Positions 15,401 through 22,307 of a stretch of DNA of 34,742 nucleotides are shown here, one piece after another (positions within the stretch are counted from its first letter, which is position 1; the number at the start of each line of letters is the position of its first letter). The position numbers and the translations under genes are program-made. Below the pieces are notes generated by a model. The model had not been told where the DNA came from. It saw only the letters and a program-made list of their open reading frames with translations, and did no database searches. The DNA comes from CAYXRK01 sp964467615 (GTDB taxonomy: Bacteria; Hydrogenedentota; Hydrogenedentia; Hydrogenedentales; GCA-2746185), in contig CAYXRK010000026.1 in NCBI GenBank assembly GCA_964467615.1, positions 1-34,742 of the forward strand, given 5' to 3'.

Positions 15401-15849
15401 GCGACAGGACCGGAACGGTCTCGCGCATCCGCATCCGCGCCACGACGATTCGCGATTGGGATTTCAAGGAACTGATCGTCCCAAACCGGGAACTCGTCAC
15501 CAGCAAGCTCGTGAACTGGACGTTGACGGACACGACCATCCGCCTCGTCGTGCCCGTCGGGATCGCGTACGGATCCGACGTCGAAAAGGCGAGTCGCTTG
15601 ATGATTCAAGCGGCGAAAGATTGCGGATTCGCGCTCGAGGACCCCGCGCCGCAAGTATCCTTCATGGCGTTCGGCGAAAGTTCATTGAACTTTGAGCTGC
15701 GCTTTTTTTGCGCCACGATGGAAGACCACCTGTCCGCGCGGCACGCCGTCCATGTCGCAATCGACAAGGCCTTTCGGGAAGCAGGGATCGAAATTGCCTT
15801 CCCACAACGTGACATCCGCATTCGCGACACCGGTTCGCCGTTGGCATAG
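12448..15849 (+). CDS. Large MscS-superfamily mechanosensitive channel (MscK/MscM-like)
   Basis: The product of about 1133 residues begins with a signal peptide (RLLIATAILSQWSHLCAQ). Residues about 35-510 are periplasmic and coiled-coil-rich (long Glu/Arg/Leu stretches such as LRQDLADREAEIQRR). Roughly ten hydrophobic segments follow from residue about 525 to 960. The C-terminal MscS core includes the pore-lining helix LSLGLGFGLQEIFANFVSG and the beta domain RVGDTITVGDRTGTVSRI, then a soluble vestibule ending near FPQRDIRI. Such channels open under membrane tension to release solutes in hypo-osmotic shock. I chose GTG 12448, preceded by GGGGGGAG, because it leaves a clean signal peptide; ATG 12385 would overlap the previous gene by 92 bases and add a basic leader. 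Start confidence is moderate, family confidence high. Confidence 0.88.
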   Translation: MTRPTRGLNSRRTAARLLIATAILSQWSHLCAQETDAATTSGLTEESIQVRIQRAQESTLPEEVKAAIIDTFTQALDFVRTTAQWGTIEADFKDRIEIIPTLEQEARAELDKPAANPADEIPPDFDTAVLSSLVAQEEQRLAELRQDLADREAEIQRRGPRRQELPGLISAARARLQEVASQPPVQPAPADAPELTEARGILAQARLEAFSAESVALETEQRSHEFSASRSMLFLLRDRAAKRVQLAEASLKAFQARLTQLTETDARDAERKARETLMAALEEANPSVRRFVEEVGTETAAFASRRTGPEGLPRLLERAAADQQRIHETLDALHAEMASIREKVKAAGLTGAVGVLLRKKGTELPDARGLERDIVDRAQTISRYELELIDLRSQRARLTDPSGVVDAELALLLGQFDDEEWGRLRELMLGLVQTKRETLDTLMGEMDRYLTALINVNVSAQDLLTLTRSSKDFIDENVLWIRSGPPVSLATLQDAAEPALFVSDPDNWRSAMNDLWTFVRRRPSAYALPVAFFLAIAAARPRLRKQLHAIAKEAGRPSCTNYALTARAFVLTAVLSAVSAAAVVGLGWCLTLASDPTAFGRAAGNGALLAGLVILSISLPRQVFRGHGLAEAHYAWPSAPLQRLRRILSWTALIVVPCAFVLGTLGWQSDELWNESLGRIVFLVLMAALVVALHLAARPAKSPIAALVAARGAKPHAWALRLGHALATLVPAALFAMALAGYQYTALQLSWRLYMTLCLALVLALAHGMIMRWLLITRRRLAVEQARRKRDASAAKALSEDGPTPIAEEPSLDFAAISIQSSRAVRGAIVAAGILAAWFIWKDVLPALRVFERYEVWSIPAEDGSGVPTPITLANVALAMLLAAIAVVATRNIPGVLEILVLQRMKLASGERHAITTIVRYALIAAGAVASFSALGIGWSKVQWLVAALSLGLGFGLQEIFANFVSGIIILFEQPIRVGDTITVGDRTGTVSRIRIRATTIRDWDFKELIVPNRELVTSKLVNWTLTDTTIRLVVPVGIAYGSDVEKASRLMIQAAKDCGFALEDPAPQVSFMAFGESSLNFELRFFCATMEDHLSARHAVHVAIDKAFREAGIEIAFPQRDIRIRDTGSPLA

Positions 15850-15894
15850 CGTAGCATCGCCGAATAGTTCGTCCGCTGGACCGTTTTCACATCG

Positions 15895-16950
15895 CTACGG
15901 CTTCGCCTCGAGCACCAGATTGAACGCGGTCTGGGCCGCGCGCCGAAACGACGAGAACCCCGCCTCTTCGGCCACTGCCCTGAGCCGTTTCTCCCCAGCT
16001 TGCGCGCCAAGAGCAAGGCCGACTTCCTGACTGAGCGACGCGGGCGTGCACACCATCGTCGAAAACGAGTAGAAGACCCGTCCGAATGGGTTTAGGTTCT
16101 CCTCGAGCGTATCGTGCGCGAACGGCTCCACAAGAAAAAGCGCACCGCCAGGTTTGAGCGCCTTATGCGCGTGGCGCAACGCGCCCACGGGATCACCCAT
16201 GTCGTGCAGGCAGTCGAAGTAACAGACGAGGTCGTAGTCCGAGCCGGGAAACTCCTTCGCAGCGACAGTCTCGAACTTCACGTTCGCCGCACCGGCCTGG
16301 GCCGCGTTCGCGCACGCTGCCTCGATCGAAGGGCCGTGATAGTCAAAACCGACAAACGTCGAATTCGGATAGGCCTTGGCCATGACGACAGTCGATACAC
16401 CATGGCCGCAGCCCACGTCGGCGACCTTCGCGCCGGAGCGGAGCTTGTCGTGCACCCCATCAAGCGCCGGAATCCACTCGTCTACGAGGTTCTTCGTGTA
16501 CGCGGGCCGAAAAAACTTCTCGGTGCCGCAAAACAAACAAGGGTGGTGTTCGGCCCACGCCACGCCATCGCCCGACTTGAACGCCTCAGTCAACTTCGGC
16601 TCGTCGTGCCAAAGCGAAGACACGCTGTAGTAGCCCCCGGTCATGTTGTAGGGACTGTCCGGATCGGCGAATACCGCGATCTGCTCCGGCGACATCGAGA
16701 ACGTCTTCGTTTCGGTGTCATAGTTGATGTAGCCGGACGCCGCCTGCGCCGAAGCCCACTCCCGCACGTACCGCTCGGAGGTCCCCGTCGCCGACGCCAA
16801 TGCTTCACTCGTGAGCGGACCCTCCTGCGCAAGTGTCCGGTAAAGGCCAAGGCGGTCGCCAATGAGTACCAGCGATCCGGCCGCCGCCGCGCCGAGTTCG
16901 ACCAGCATCTTGCCCAGAAAGTTTTTCATCTTCACGGGATCGTCGTTCAT
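15895..16950 (-). CDS. SAM-dependent methyltransferase with N-terminal winged helix (Rv2258c-like)
   Basis: The 351-residue product has an N-terminal winged-helix module (about 15-100) with the family pattern GDRLGLYRTLAQEGPLTSEA and SERYVREWASAQAASGY. A class I methyltransferase fold follows, with motif I VADVGCGHGVS near residue 173, the acidic FVGFDYHG strand after it, and CYFDCLHDMGDP as motif IV. Rv2258c-type enzymes methylate small molecules; the acceptor is unknown. A GAGGAG ribosome-binding site lies eight bases before ATG 16950. It is alone on this strand, converging on the channel gene and divergent from the glycan cluster. A weak inverted repeat CGTAGC/GCTACG (15851-15856, 15894-15899) joins the two converging gene ends. 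Confidence 0.85.
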   Translation of the reverse strand: MNDDPVKMKNFLGKMLVELGAAAAGSLVLIGDRLGLYRTLAQEGPLTSEALASATGTSERYVREWASAQAASGYINYDTETKTFSMSPEQIAVFADPDSPYNMTGGYYSVSSLWHDEPKLTEAFKSGDGVAWAEHHPCLFCGTEKFFRPAYTKNLVDEWIPALDGVHDKLRSGAKVADVGCGHGVSTVVMAKAYPNSTFVGFDYHGPSIEAACANAAQAGAANVKFETVAAKEFPGSDYDLVCYFDCLHDMGDPVGALRHAHKALKPGGALFLVEPFAHDTLEENLNPFGRVFYSFSTMVCTPASLSQEVGLALGAQAGEKRLRAVAEEAGFSSFRRAAQTAFNLVLEAKP

Positions 16951-17050
16951 CGGAGATACTCCTCGGTAGCGTTGTGAGGGAGTTGAGTCTACCAGCCCGC
17001 GAGTTTGTCATTGAAGGTCACACGTGGCAATCTCATGGCCGAGAGGCGTC

Positions 17051-17572
17051 ATGGACGAAATCATCCGGCTGTATCGCAAGTTCCTCCTCAAGTACGGATC
17101 GCAGCGCACCGTCATCAGCACGCTACGTAAGATGGGTGTCCGCGTCGGCGAAGGCTGCCGCGTGTACTCGGCGAACTTCGGGGGCGAACCATGGCTGATT
17201 CGCCTTGGCAATAGGGTGTGCATTGCGAACGACGTCACGTTCGTGAACCATCAACTAAATTGGCCCTTCCAGGAGAAGTACGAATCCTTGACGGGCTTCG
17301 GGAAAATAGTCGTGCATGACAACTGCCAAATCGGCTTGGCGGCGGTAATACTGCCAAACGTCACCATCGGCCCAAACAGTATCGTCGGCGCGTGCAGTGT
17401 CGTGACCAAGGACGTGCCACCGGGGACCGTCGTTGCCGGAAACCCCGCCCGCGTAATCTGCACCATCGAGGAATACGAGCAACGCTGTGTCGAAGGCCAC
17501 ATCGACATTCCGCCCGACCGAAACGAGGCGCGGCGCGTGCTTGAGAAGCATTTTTGGGGAGACGGCGCGTGA
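17051..17572 (+). CDS. Hexapeptide-repeat acyltransferase of the sugar O-acetyltransferase type
   Basis: The 173-residue product (ATG 17051 after GAGAGG; ATG 17024 is an alternative) folds as a left-handed beta helix. Its hexapeptide rungs are visible from about residue 30 to 140: VRVGEGCRVYSANFG, IRLGNRVCIANDVTFVNH, IVVHDNCQIGLAAVIL, NVTIGPNSIVGACSVV. The closing VPPGTVVAGNPARVI is typical of the serine/maltose/NodL-type acetyltransferase group, and His in VNHQLNW could be catalytic. It probably acetylates a sugar or amino sugar of the surface polysaccharide made by this cluster. Its stop overlaps the next gene's GTG start (GTGA), so the two are co-translated. Confidence 0.88.
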   Translation: MDEIIRLYRKFLLKYGSQRTVISTLRKMGVRVGEGCRVYSANFGGEPWLIRLGNRVCIANDVTFVNHQLNWPFQEKYESLTGFGKIVVHDNCQIGLAAVILPNVTIGPNSIVGACSVVTKDVPPGTVVAGNPARVICTIEEYEQRCVEGHIDIPPDRNEARRVLEKHFWGDGA

Positions 17573-18738
17573 AAATCGCGCTGCTCATGGGGAACCGGTT
17601 CAACCCTTGGCACTTGAAGGCGTATCACCAACTGCGCGGCGGGCCCGAGGTCGTGGCGTTTCGGGCCGAGTCGGAAATTCAGCGGCGGTTCGAACAATGC
17701 GACGACGGCACGCTTTCCTTTCCCGTCGAGCGAATTTATTTCGACTACGAACACGGCCCGCTCGCGCGGCGGCTCGTGCGCGGATTCCAGACGCGCTACC
17801 GAAATCGCGGGCCGCGCATCGCCCCGTTCTCGGAGCGGCTTCGAGGATTTGACTTGATTCAATCCTCGGAACTTTTCACCGACTGGACGGCGCAGGCCGT
17901 CGAAGCGAAGGAGCGCGACGGCACTCCCCTGGCGCTGATGGTTTGGGACAACATCCCGTTCAATCAGGAGCGCAACAGCGAACGCCGCGCGATGAAGCAG
18001 CGCGCCGCGCGGACCGCGGACCGCTTCATCGTACACACGGAACGTTCGCGCCGGACCCTCGACTTCGAGGGCGTGCCCAAGGACCGTATCGTCATAGTGG
18101 ACCCAGGCGTGGACACGGAATTGTTCAAGCCGGGGCCGCCGGATCGCGCGAGGTTCGGCCTAGCGGAAGATGAATTCGTGCTGCTATTCGTCGGCTGGCT
18201 TCTGCCGCGGAAAGGCATCGACTTTGTACTGCTCGCCTTGCGTGAACTCGTGCGAGACCCGTCGTCTCGCGCCCGAAAATACCGCCTTCTCGTCGTAGGA
18301 GACGGCCCCGGGAAGGACCGCGTAGAGTCGCTAATCGATCGCGTGGGCCTATGCGCACACGTGACGTTCACCGGCCCGATGCCCTACAACGAAATGGCAG
18401 CGGCCTTTCGTTCGGCGGACTTGTTCGTGCTGCCGAGCATCGCGACCCCGGAATGGCAGGAGCAATTCGGCATGGCGCTGATCGAGGCGATGGCCTGCGG
18501 CACGCCGGTGATCACGACGTATTCCGGCGCCATCCCCGAAATCGCGGGAGACGCTGCGGTGCTGTGCCAGCCGAACGATTTTGTGTCGCTCTATGAGGCG
18601 ATCAAATCGCTCGCGGGAGATGCCGCGCGGCGGAAGGAACTGGGCCAAGCTGGACGCGCGCGCGCACTCGAACGGTTCACGTTGCCGGCCCTCGCGAACG
18701 CCCTTTCCGACGTCTACGAATCCATGTTGCGCGGGTAG
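17569..18738 (+). CDS. Glycosyltransferase family 4 (GT-B fold)
   Basis: The 389-residue product has a GT-B layout. The N-terminal half is the acceptor-side domain. The C-terminal GT1-type domain begins near LLFVGWLLPRKGIDFVLLAL and includes LLVVGDGPGK and VTFTGPMPYNEMAAAF. The donor-binding EX7E motif is Glu298 and Glu306 (EQFGMALIE), followed by AMACGTPVITT. Such enzymes move a sugar from a nucleotide donor to a lipid-linked or growing glycan with retention of configuration. The start is GTG, sharing bases with the previous stop (GTGA overlap) after GGGGAGA. It is part of the seven-gene glycan run. Confidence 0.9.
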   Translation: MKIALLMGNRFNPWHLKAYHQLRGGPEVVAFRAESEIQRRFEQCDDGTLSFPVERIYFDYEHGPLARRLVRGFQTRYRNRGPRIAPFSERLRGFDLIQSSELFTDWTAQAVEAKERDGTPLALMVWDNIPFNQERNSERRAMKQRAARTADRFIVHTERSRRTLDFEGVPKDRIVIVDPGVDTELFKPGPPDRARFGLAEDEFVLLFVGWLLPRKGIDFVLLALRELVRDPSSRARKYRLLVVGDGPGKDRVESLIDRVGLCAHVTFTGPMPYNEMAAAFRSADLFVLPSIATPEWQEQFGMALIEAMACGTPVITTYSGAIPEIAGDAAVLCQPNDFVSLYEAIKSLAGDAARRKELGQAGRARALERFTLPALANALSDVYESMLRG

Positions 18739-18744
18739 CGGCGC

Positions 18745-19671
18745 ATGGCAAACGACGCGCGATACGAGGACCAGTTCTCTCCTGCGGAACGCGCCGTGCG
18801 GAGATTCGCGCGCGAGCTGCGATGGCGCGTCAAAGGGTTCCTGGGAATCCAACGCACCATCCTCGTCGAAATGCGCTGGCGCCTCGGCGACGAAATCATG
18901 GCGCTGCCGGTGTACGACGCGCTCGCCAAGCGGTATCCGCGTGATCGCCTACACGTGCTGACGAACTACCCGGAATTGTTCGAGAATAAGACAAACATTT
19001 CTGCCGCCAACGATGCTTCGACCGATCCCGACTGTTATCTTTTTCTCCGGGATGATGCGCGAGATGCCTATCGACCGCATCACTACGCGCGATTGGCGGG
19101 TTTCGCGCCGGACGCAATCGGGAGGCCGTGCCTCGACTGCTCTGGCTGGATCTCGCCCCTCGAGCGCGAGTTGCCCGAGGGCGATGGCCCGCTCGTGGCG
19201 CTAGCGCCCGGCGCATCATGGGCGACGAAGCGCTGGCCCACAGAATACTGGACTGCGTTAGCGGGCCAACTCTACGACGCTGGCGCGCGAGTGATCGTAG
19301 TGGGCGTGAAAGGCGAGGGACTGAGCACAGGCGCGGACTTCACCGCGCGGACATCCATCCGCGACGCGGCGGTGCTGCTCAAGCGCGTACGCCTTCTCGT
19401 CTGCTGCGATTCGGGGCTGATGCACCTCGCGCTCGCAGTCGGTACGCCGGTGGTGGCCCTGTTCGGCCCGACGGCCCCCGAAGCGCTTGTCCGGAACGAG
19501 CCAATCTTTCAGGCCATCACGAACGGCCGCGAATGCGCTGGCTGTTGGAACCACGGAACGATGAAGACGCCCGGCGCGTGCCCGCTCAACGTGCCGGTCT
19601 GCATGGGCACGATCGAAATCGGGCGCGTTATCGCCGAGGCGATGAACACTCTCGGGCCAAGGCTATCCTAA
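18745..19671 (+). CDS. Glycosyltransferase family 9 (heptosyltransferase-like)
   Basis: The 308-residue product matches the ADP-heptose:LPS heptosyltransferase family. It has the N-terminal strand ILVEMRWRLGDEIMALPVYDAL, the central VALAPGASWATKRWPTEYW, the donor-site CDSGLMHLALAVGTPVVALFGPT (split in two here: CDSGLMHLALAVG, then TPVVALFGPT) and a C-terminal Cys-rich patch (CAGCWNHG, CPLNVPVCMG) common in this family. It probably adds a heptose or related sugar to a lipid-anchored core. The gene begins six bases after the preceding GT4. The N-terminal 35 residues are basic and amphipathic, suggesting peripheral membrane contact. Confidence 0.88.
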   Translation: MANDARYEDQFSPAERAVRRFARELRWRVKGFLGIQRTILVEMRWRLGDEIMALPVYDALAKRYPRDRLHVLTNYPELFENKTNISAANDASTDPDCYLFLRDDARDAYRPHHYARLAGFAPDAIGRPCLDCSGWISPLERELPEGDGPLVALAPGASWATKRWPTEYWTALAGQLYDAGARVIVVGVKGEGLSTGADFTARTSIRDAAVLLKRVRLLVCCDSGLMHLALAVGTPVVALFGPTAPEALVRNEPIFQAITNGRECAGCWNHGTMKTPGACPLNVPVCMGTIEIGRVIAEAMNTLGPRLS

Positions 19672-19675
19672 ATCC

Positions 19676-20119
19676 ATGAACGCGTACATATCGCTCCGGA
19701 AGGCCGCTCTTTCGGATTGTCCGCTCCTCGCGGACATGAACAAACAACTGATCGAAGACGAAGGGCATCGCAATCCGATGACCGTGTCGAAACTTGAAGA
19801 GCGGATGCGCGGCTGGTTGGAGTCTGGCTACCAGGCCTTCCTATTCATCGGACCAAACGCCGAGGTGCTTGGATACGCCCTGTTTCGCGACGAAGCCGAA
19901 TGGGTCTATCTCCGCCAGTTTTACGTCGACCGACGATGGCGGAGAAAGAAGATCGGCACAGCGGCGTTCAGTGCCATTGAAGAGCAGATTGGAATGAAAA
20001 AAGATCGGCTCCGTCTGGATGTTCTCACGAAAAACAAAGGAGGCATAGCGTTCTGGCAATCGCTTGGCTTCGAGGAATATTGCTTGACCCTGGAAAAAAC
20101 GGTTGGTTCGCGGCCTTAA
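19676..20119 (+). CDS. GNAT-family N-acetyltransferase
   Basis: The 147-residue product shows the GNAT fold: an N-terminal strand ISLRKAALSDCPLLADMN, the beta-4 region AEVLGYALFRD, VYLRQFYVDRRWRRKKIGTAAF holding the acetyl-CoA pyrophosphate loop (RRKKIG), and the final GGIAFWQSLGFEEY. It transfers an acetyl group from acetyl-CoA to an amine; within this cluster an amino sugar is a reasonable guess. It lies four bases after the GT9 stop and ten before the next GT gene. Its composition is a little more AT-rich than its neighbours. Confidence 0.85.
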   Translation: MNAYISLRKAALSDCPLLADMNKQLIEDEGHRNPMTVSKLEERMRGWLESGYQAFLFIGPNAEVLGYALFRDEAEWVYLRQFYVDRRWRRKKIGTAAFSAIEEQIGMKKDRLRLDVLTKNKGGIAFWQSLGFEEYCLTLEKTVGSRP

Positions 20120-20128
20120 CCTCTATCT

Positions 20129-21175
20129 ATGCGTGTACTCTTCCTGACGTTGTACCCCGAAGCCGGCGCGAGCTCACGGTATCGGGTACATCAGTTCTTG
20201 CCGTACCTGCGCGCGCACGGTCTCGAGTGCCACGTTGCGGCCCCGCTCACGGCGGAAGAATACCGGCGGCTTACTGGCGCCGGACGGAGCGCGCGGCCGT
20301 TTTTGTATCACCTGCACGAGACGCGCCGGCGTGTCGCACAAATTCTCGGCGCACGCCGCTACGACGTGGTGTTCTTACAGAAGTCTGTAATGACCGCGTA
20401 CGTTCCGTGGCTGCCGTCGTTGCTGCGGCGCAGATCGAGGCGGCTGGTCTACGACATTGACGACGCGGTCTTCCTTGCGCCGCCGCACCCGCTTCCCCCG
20501 TGGCTGCGCTGGCTCGAGGACCGCGGACAGATCGGCGAGATTATGTCCACGTCGGATGTCGTGCTCGCGGGCAACACGTGGCTGGCCGACCGCGCCAAAC
20601 AATCCGGGGCCAAGCGCGTGGAGACCTTCCCGACCGTCGTCGATACAGACCGGTTCGTTCCGCCGACCGCGCCGCCCCACGAATTTCGGATCGGTTGGAT
20701 CGGAAGTCCAAGCACGGCGGCGAACCTCCGCATTGTCACCGAGGCCGCGAATACACTCTCCGGAACAATCCCGTGCGTTGCGCTGGGGGCCGGAAAAGTT
20801 GACGCACCGTGGGAAGCGCGCGAATGGCGAATCGAGTCAGAGGTCTCCGAACTGCAGCGGTTTTCCGTCGGCCTCATGCCGCTCGACAAGACCGAGTGGA
20901 ACCTGGGCAAGTGCGCGCTCAAGGTGCTGCAGTACATGGCCTGCGGCGTTCCGTGTATCGCGACGCCGTGGGGCGCAGTGCGCGACGTCATCCAACACGA
21001 CGTGAACGGACTCTTCGCCGACAACGCGCGCGAGTGGATCGACGCGATTGAGTGCTTGCGCGATCCTGACACGCGCGCGCGCATCGCAGCCGCGGGCCGC
21101 GAGACCGTCTGCGAACGGTACTCACTCGCGAGCGCAACTCCGCGCCTACTCGAACTGCTCCGGTCGGTCGTATGA
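20129..21175 (+). CDS. Glycosyltransferase, GT-B fold (GT4-like)
   Basis: The 348-residue product starts with a classical GT-B N-terminus (MRVLFLTLYPEAGASSRYRV). A linker contains LVYDIDDAVF, frequent in surface-polysaccharide GT4 enzymes. The C-terminal domain has FRIGWIGSPSTAANL, VGLMPLDKTEWNLGK and CALKVLQYMACGVPCIATPWG. A strict EX7E is not present; the Lys-rich GKCALK motif seems to take its place. Its stop overlaps the next start (ATGA at 21172-21175). It is probably a sugar transferase of the same glycan pathway. Confidence 0.85.
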   Translation: MRVLFLTLYPEAGASSRYRVHQFLPYLRAHGLECHVAAPLTAEEYRRLTGAGRSARPFLYHLHETRRRVAQILGARRYDVVFLQKSVMTAYVPWLPSLLRRRSRRLVYDIDDAVFLAPPHPLPPWLRWLEDRGQIGEIMSTSDVVLAGNTWLADRAKQSGAKRVETFPTVVDTDRFVPPTAPPHEFRIGWIGSPSTAANLRIVTEAANTLSGTIPCVALGAGKVDAPWEAREWRIESEVSELQRFSVGLMPLDKTEWNLGKCALKVLQYMACGVPCIATPWGAVRDVIQHDVNGLFADNAREWIDAIECLRDPDTRARIAAAGRETVCERYSLASATPRLLELLRSVV

Positions 21176-22305
21176 CGCTTCCTCGCGTCTGCTACGTCAT
21201 TCCGTCGCTCGCTGAGGGCGGCACGGAACGGCAACTGCTCTATCTTGCCGAGGGCCTAGCGGAAAAATGGGACCAGACGATTCTCTGCACTGGTGCGCTC
21301 GGCGAATGGGCCGCCGCGGCCGCCAAGTTCGCCAGCGTGAAGACGCTCAATTGCCGAGGCGGGTGGGACATTCGGGCGTACTCTCGAGCGCTCGCCGCGT
21401 TTCGTGCCGCTCGCCCCGATGTCGTTCAGACGTTTCTCTCGGGTTTCGACTTTTGGATCAACAAGGCTGCGCGGCGAACAGGCGTACCCGTTGTGGTCAG
21501 CGCTCGCCGTGAATTGGCGGACTGGATGCGCCCGCGCCACCTCTTCATGCAACGCGCCGCGAACCGATACGTCGATGCCATCGTCGCGAACAGCCACGCC
21601 GTGCTCGAATACGCGCGAATACGCGAACGTTTACCGGCCCATATCCGGACCGATGTCATCTACAATGGCGTGCCCGCAGCCCAGCGCAGTTCCGATGCCG
21701 GCCGCGCCGATGCTCGCCGGAAGCTGAATATTGCGGCCGATTGCCTTCATGTCGGGATGGTCGCCAATTTCAGCCCGGTAAAGGATCACGCCCTATTTCT
21801 CGATATCGCCGACCAACTTTCGCGGAGTCGCGGTGATGTTCACTTTCTTCTCACGGGCACCGGCCCGTTGCGGGATTCCATTGCCCAGGAGGTCGAGGTC
21901 CGCGGCTTGTATGATCGCGTCCATCTGTTGGGACCCGATGTAGGCGTCGGAACTGCGTACGCCGCGATGAATCTGTTCGTATTGACCTCAAAAGTCGAAG
22001 GCTGCCCAAACGTTGTTCTCGAAGCAATGGCCCACGGCTTGCCCGTCGTTGCGGGACGCGTTGGGGGCGTACCCGAGATCGTTCGCGACGGTGACACGGG
22101 CGTACTTGTCGATTCGCGCGATCCGCGCGAGTGGTCGCGCGTCATCGAGTCGATCATGAGCGTCCCCGATCGGCGGATCATGCTTGGAACCGCCGGGCAC
22201 GCACGTGTTGCGTCCGAGTTCGCTGTAGAAAAAATGACGTCCGCCTACGACGCGCTGTACCGCAGCCTCCTTGATACCCGACCGTGGACAAGGCGGAATC
22301 GCTAA
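21172..22305 (+). CDS. Glycosyltransferase family 4
   Basis: The 377-residue product opens with VCYVIPSLAEGGTERQLLYL, the glycine-rich acceptor-side loop typical of GT4. It then shows VIYNGVP at the domain hinge, VGMVANFSPVKDH at the start of the C-terminal domain, FLLTGTGPLRD, and the EX7E motif Glu276/Glu284 (EGCPNVVLE) followed by AMAHGLPVVAGRVGGVPEIV. Retaining sugar transfer from a nucleotide sugar is expected. It overlaps the preceding gene by four bases and ends two bases before the AsnB ATG, so it is tightly coupled to both. Confidence 0.92.
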   Translation: MTLPRVCYVIPSLAEGGTERQLLYLAEGLAEKWDQTILCTGALGEWAAAAAKFASVKTLNCRGGWDIRAYSRALAAFRAARPDVVQTFLSGFDFWINKAARRTGVPVVVSARRELADWMRPRHLFMQRAANRYVDAIVANSHAVLEYARIRERLPAHIRTDVIYNGVPAAQRSSDAGRADARRKLNIAADCLHVGMVANFSPVKDHALFLDIADQLSRSRGDVHFLLTGTGPLRDSIAQEVEVRGLYDRVHLLGPDVGVGTAYAAMNLFVLTSKVEGCPNVVLEAMAHGLPVVAGRVGGVPEIVRDGDTGVLVDSRDPREWSRVIESIMSVPDRRIMLGTAGHARVASEFAVEKMTSAYDALYRSLLDTRPWTRRNR

Positions 22306-22307
22306 CG

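Noticed and set aside
13992..15695. Plus-strand frame of 567 codons inside the channel gene
   Set aside because: It is a shifted frame of the MscS-type channel, Arg/Gly/Cys-rich and without membrane or domain pattern.
15850..15899. Possible bidirectional terminator between converging genes
   Set aside because: CGTAGC/GCTACG arms are only six bases with a long loop, and GTCC-GCT-GGAC has only four pairs before CGTTTTC; both are too weak to call.
17251..18036. Minus-strand frame of 261 codons
   Set aside because: It is antisense to the hexapeptide acyltransferase and GT4 genes, whose frames carry diagnostic motifs.
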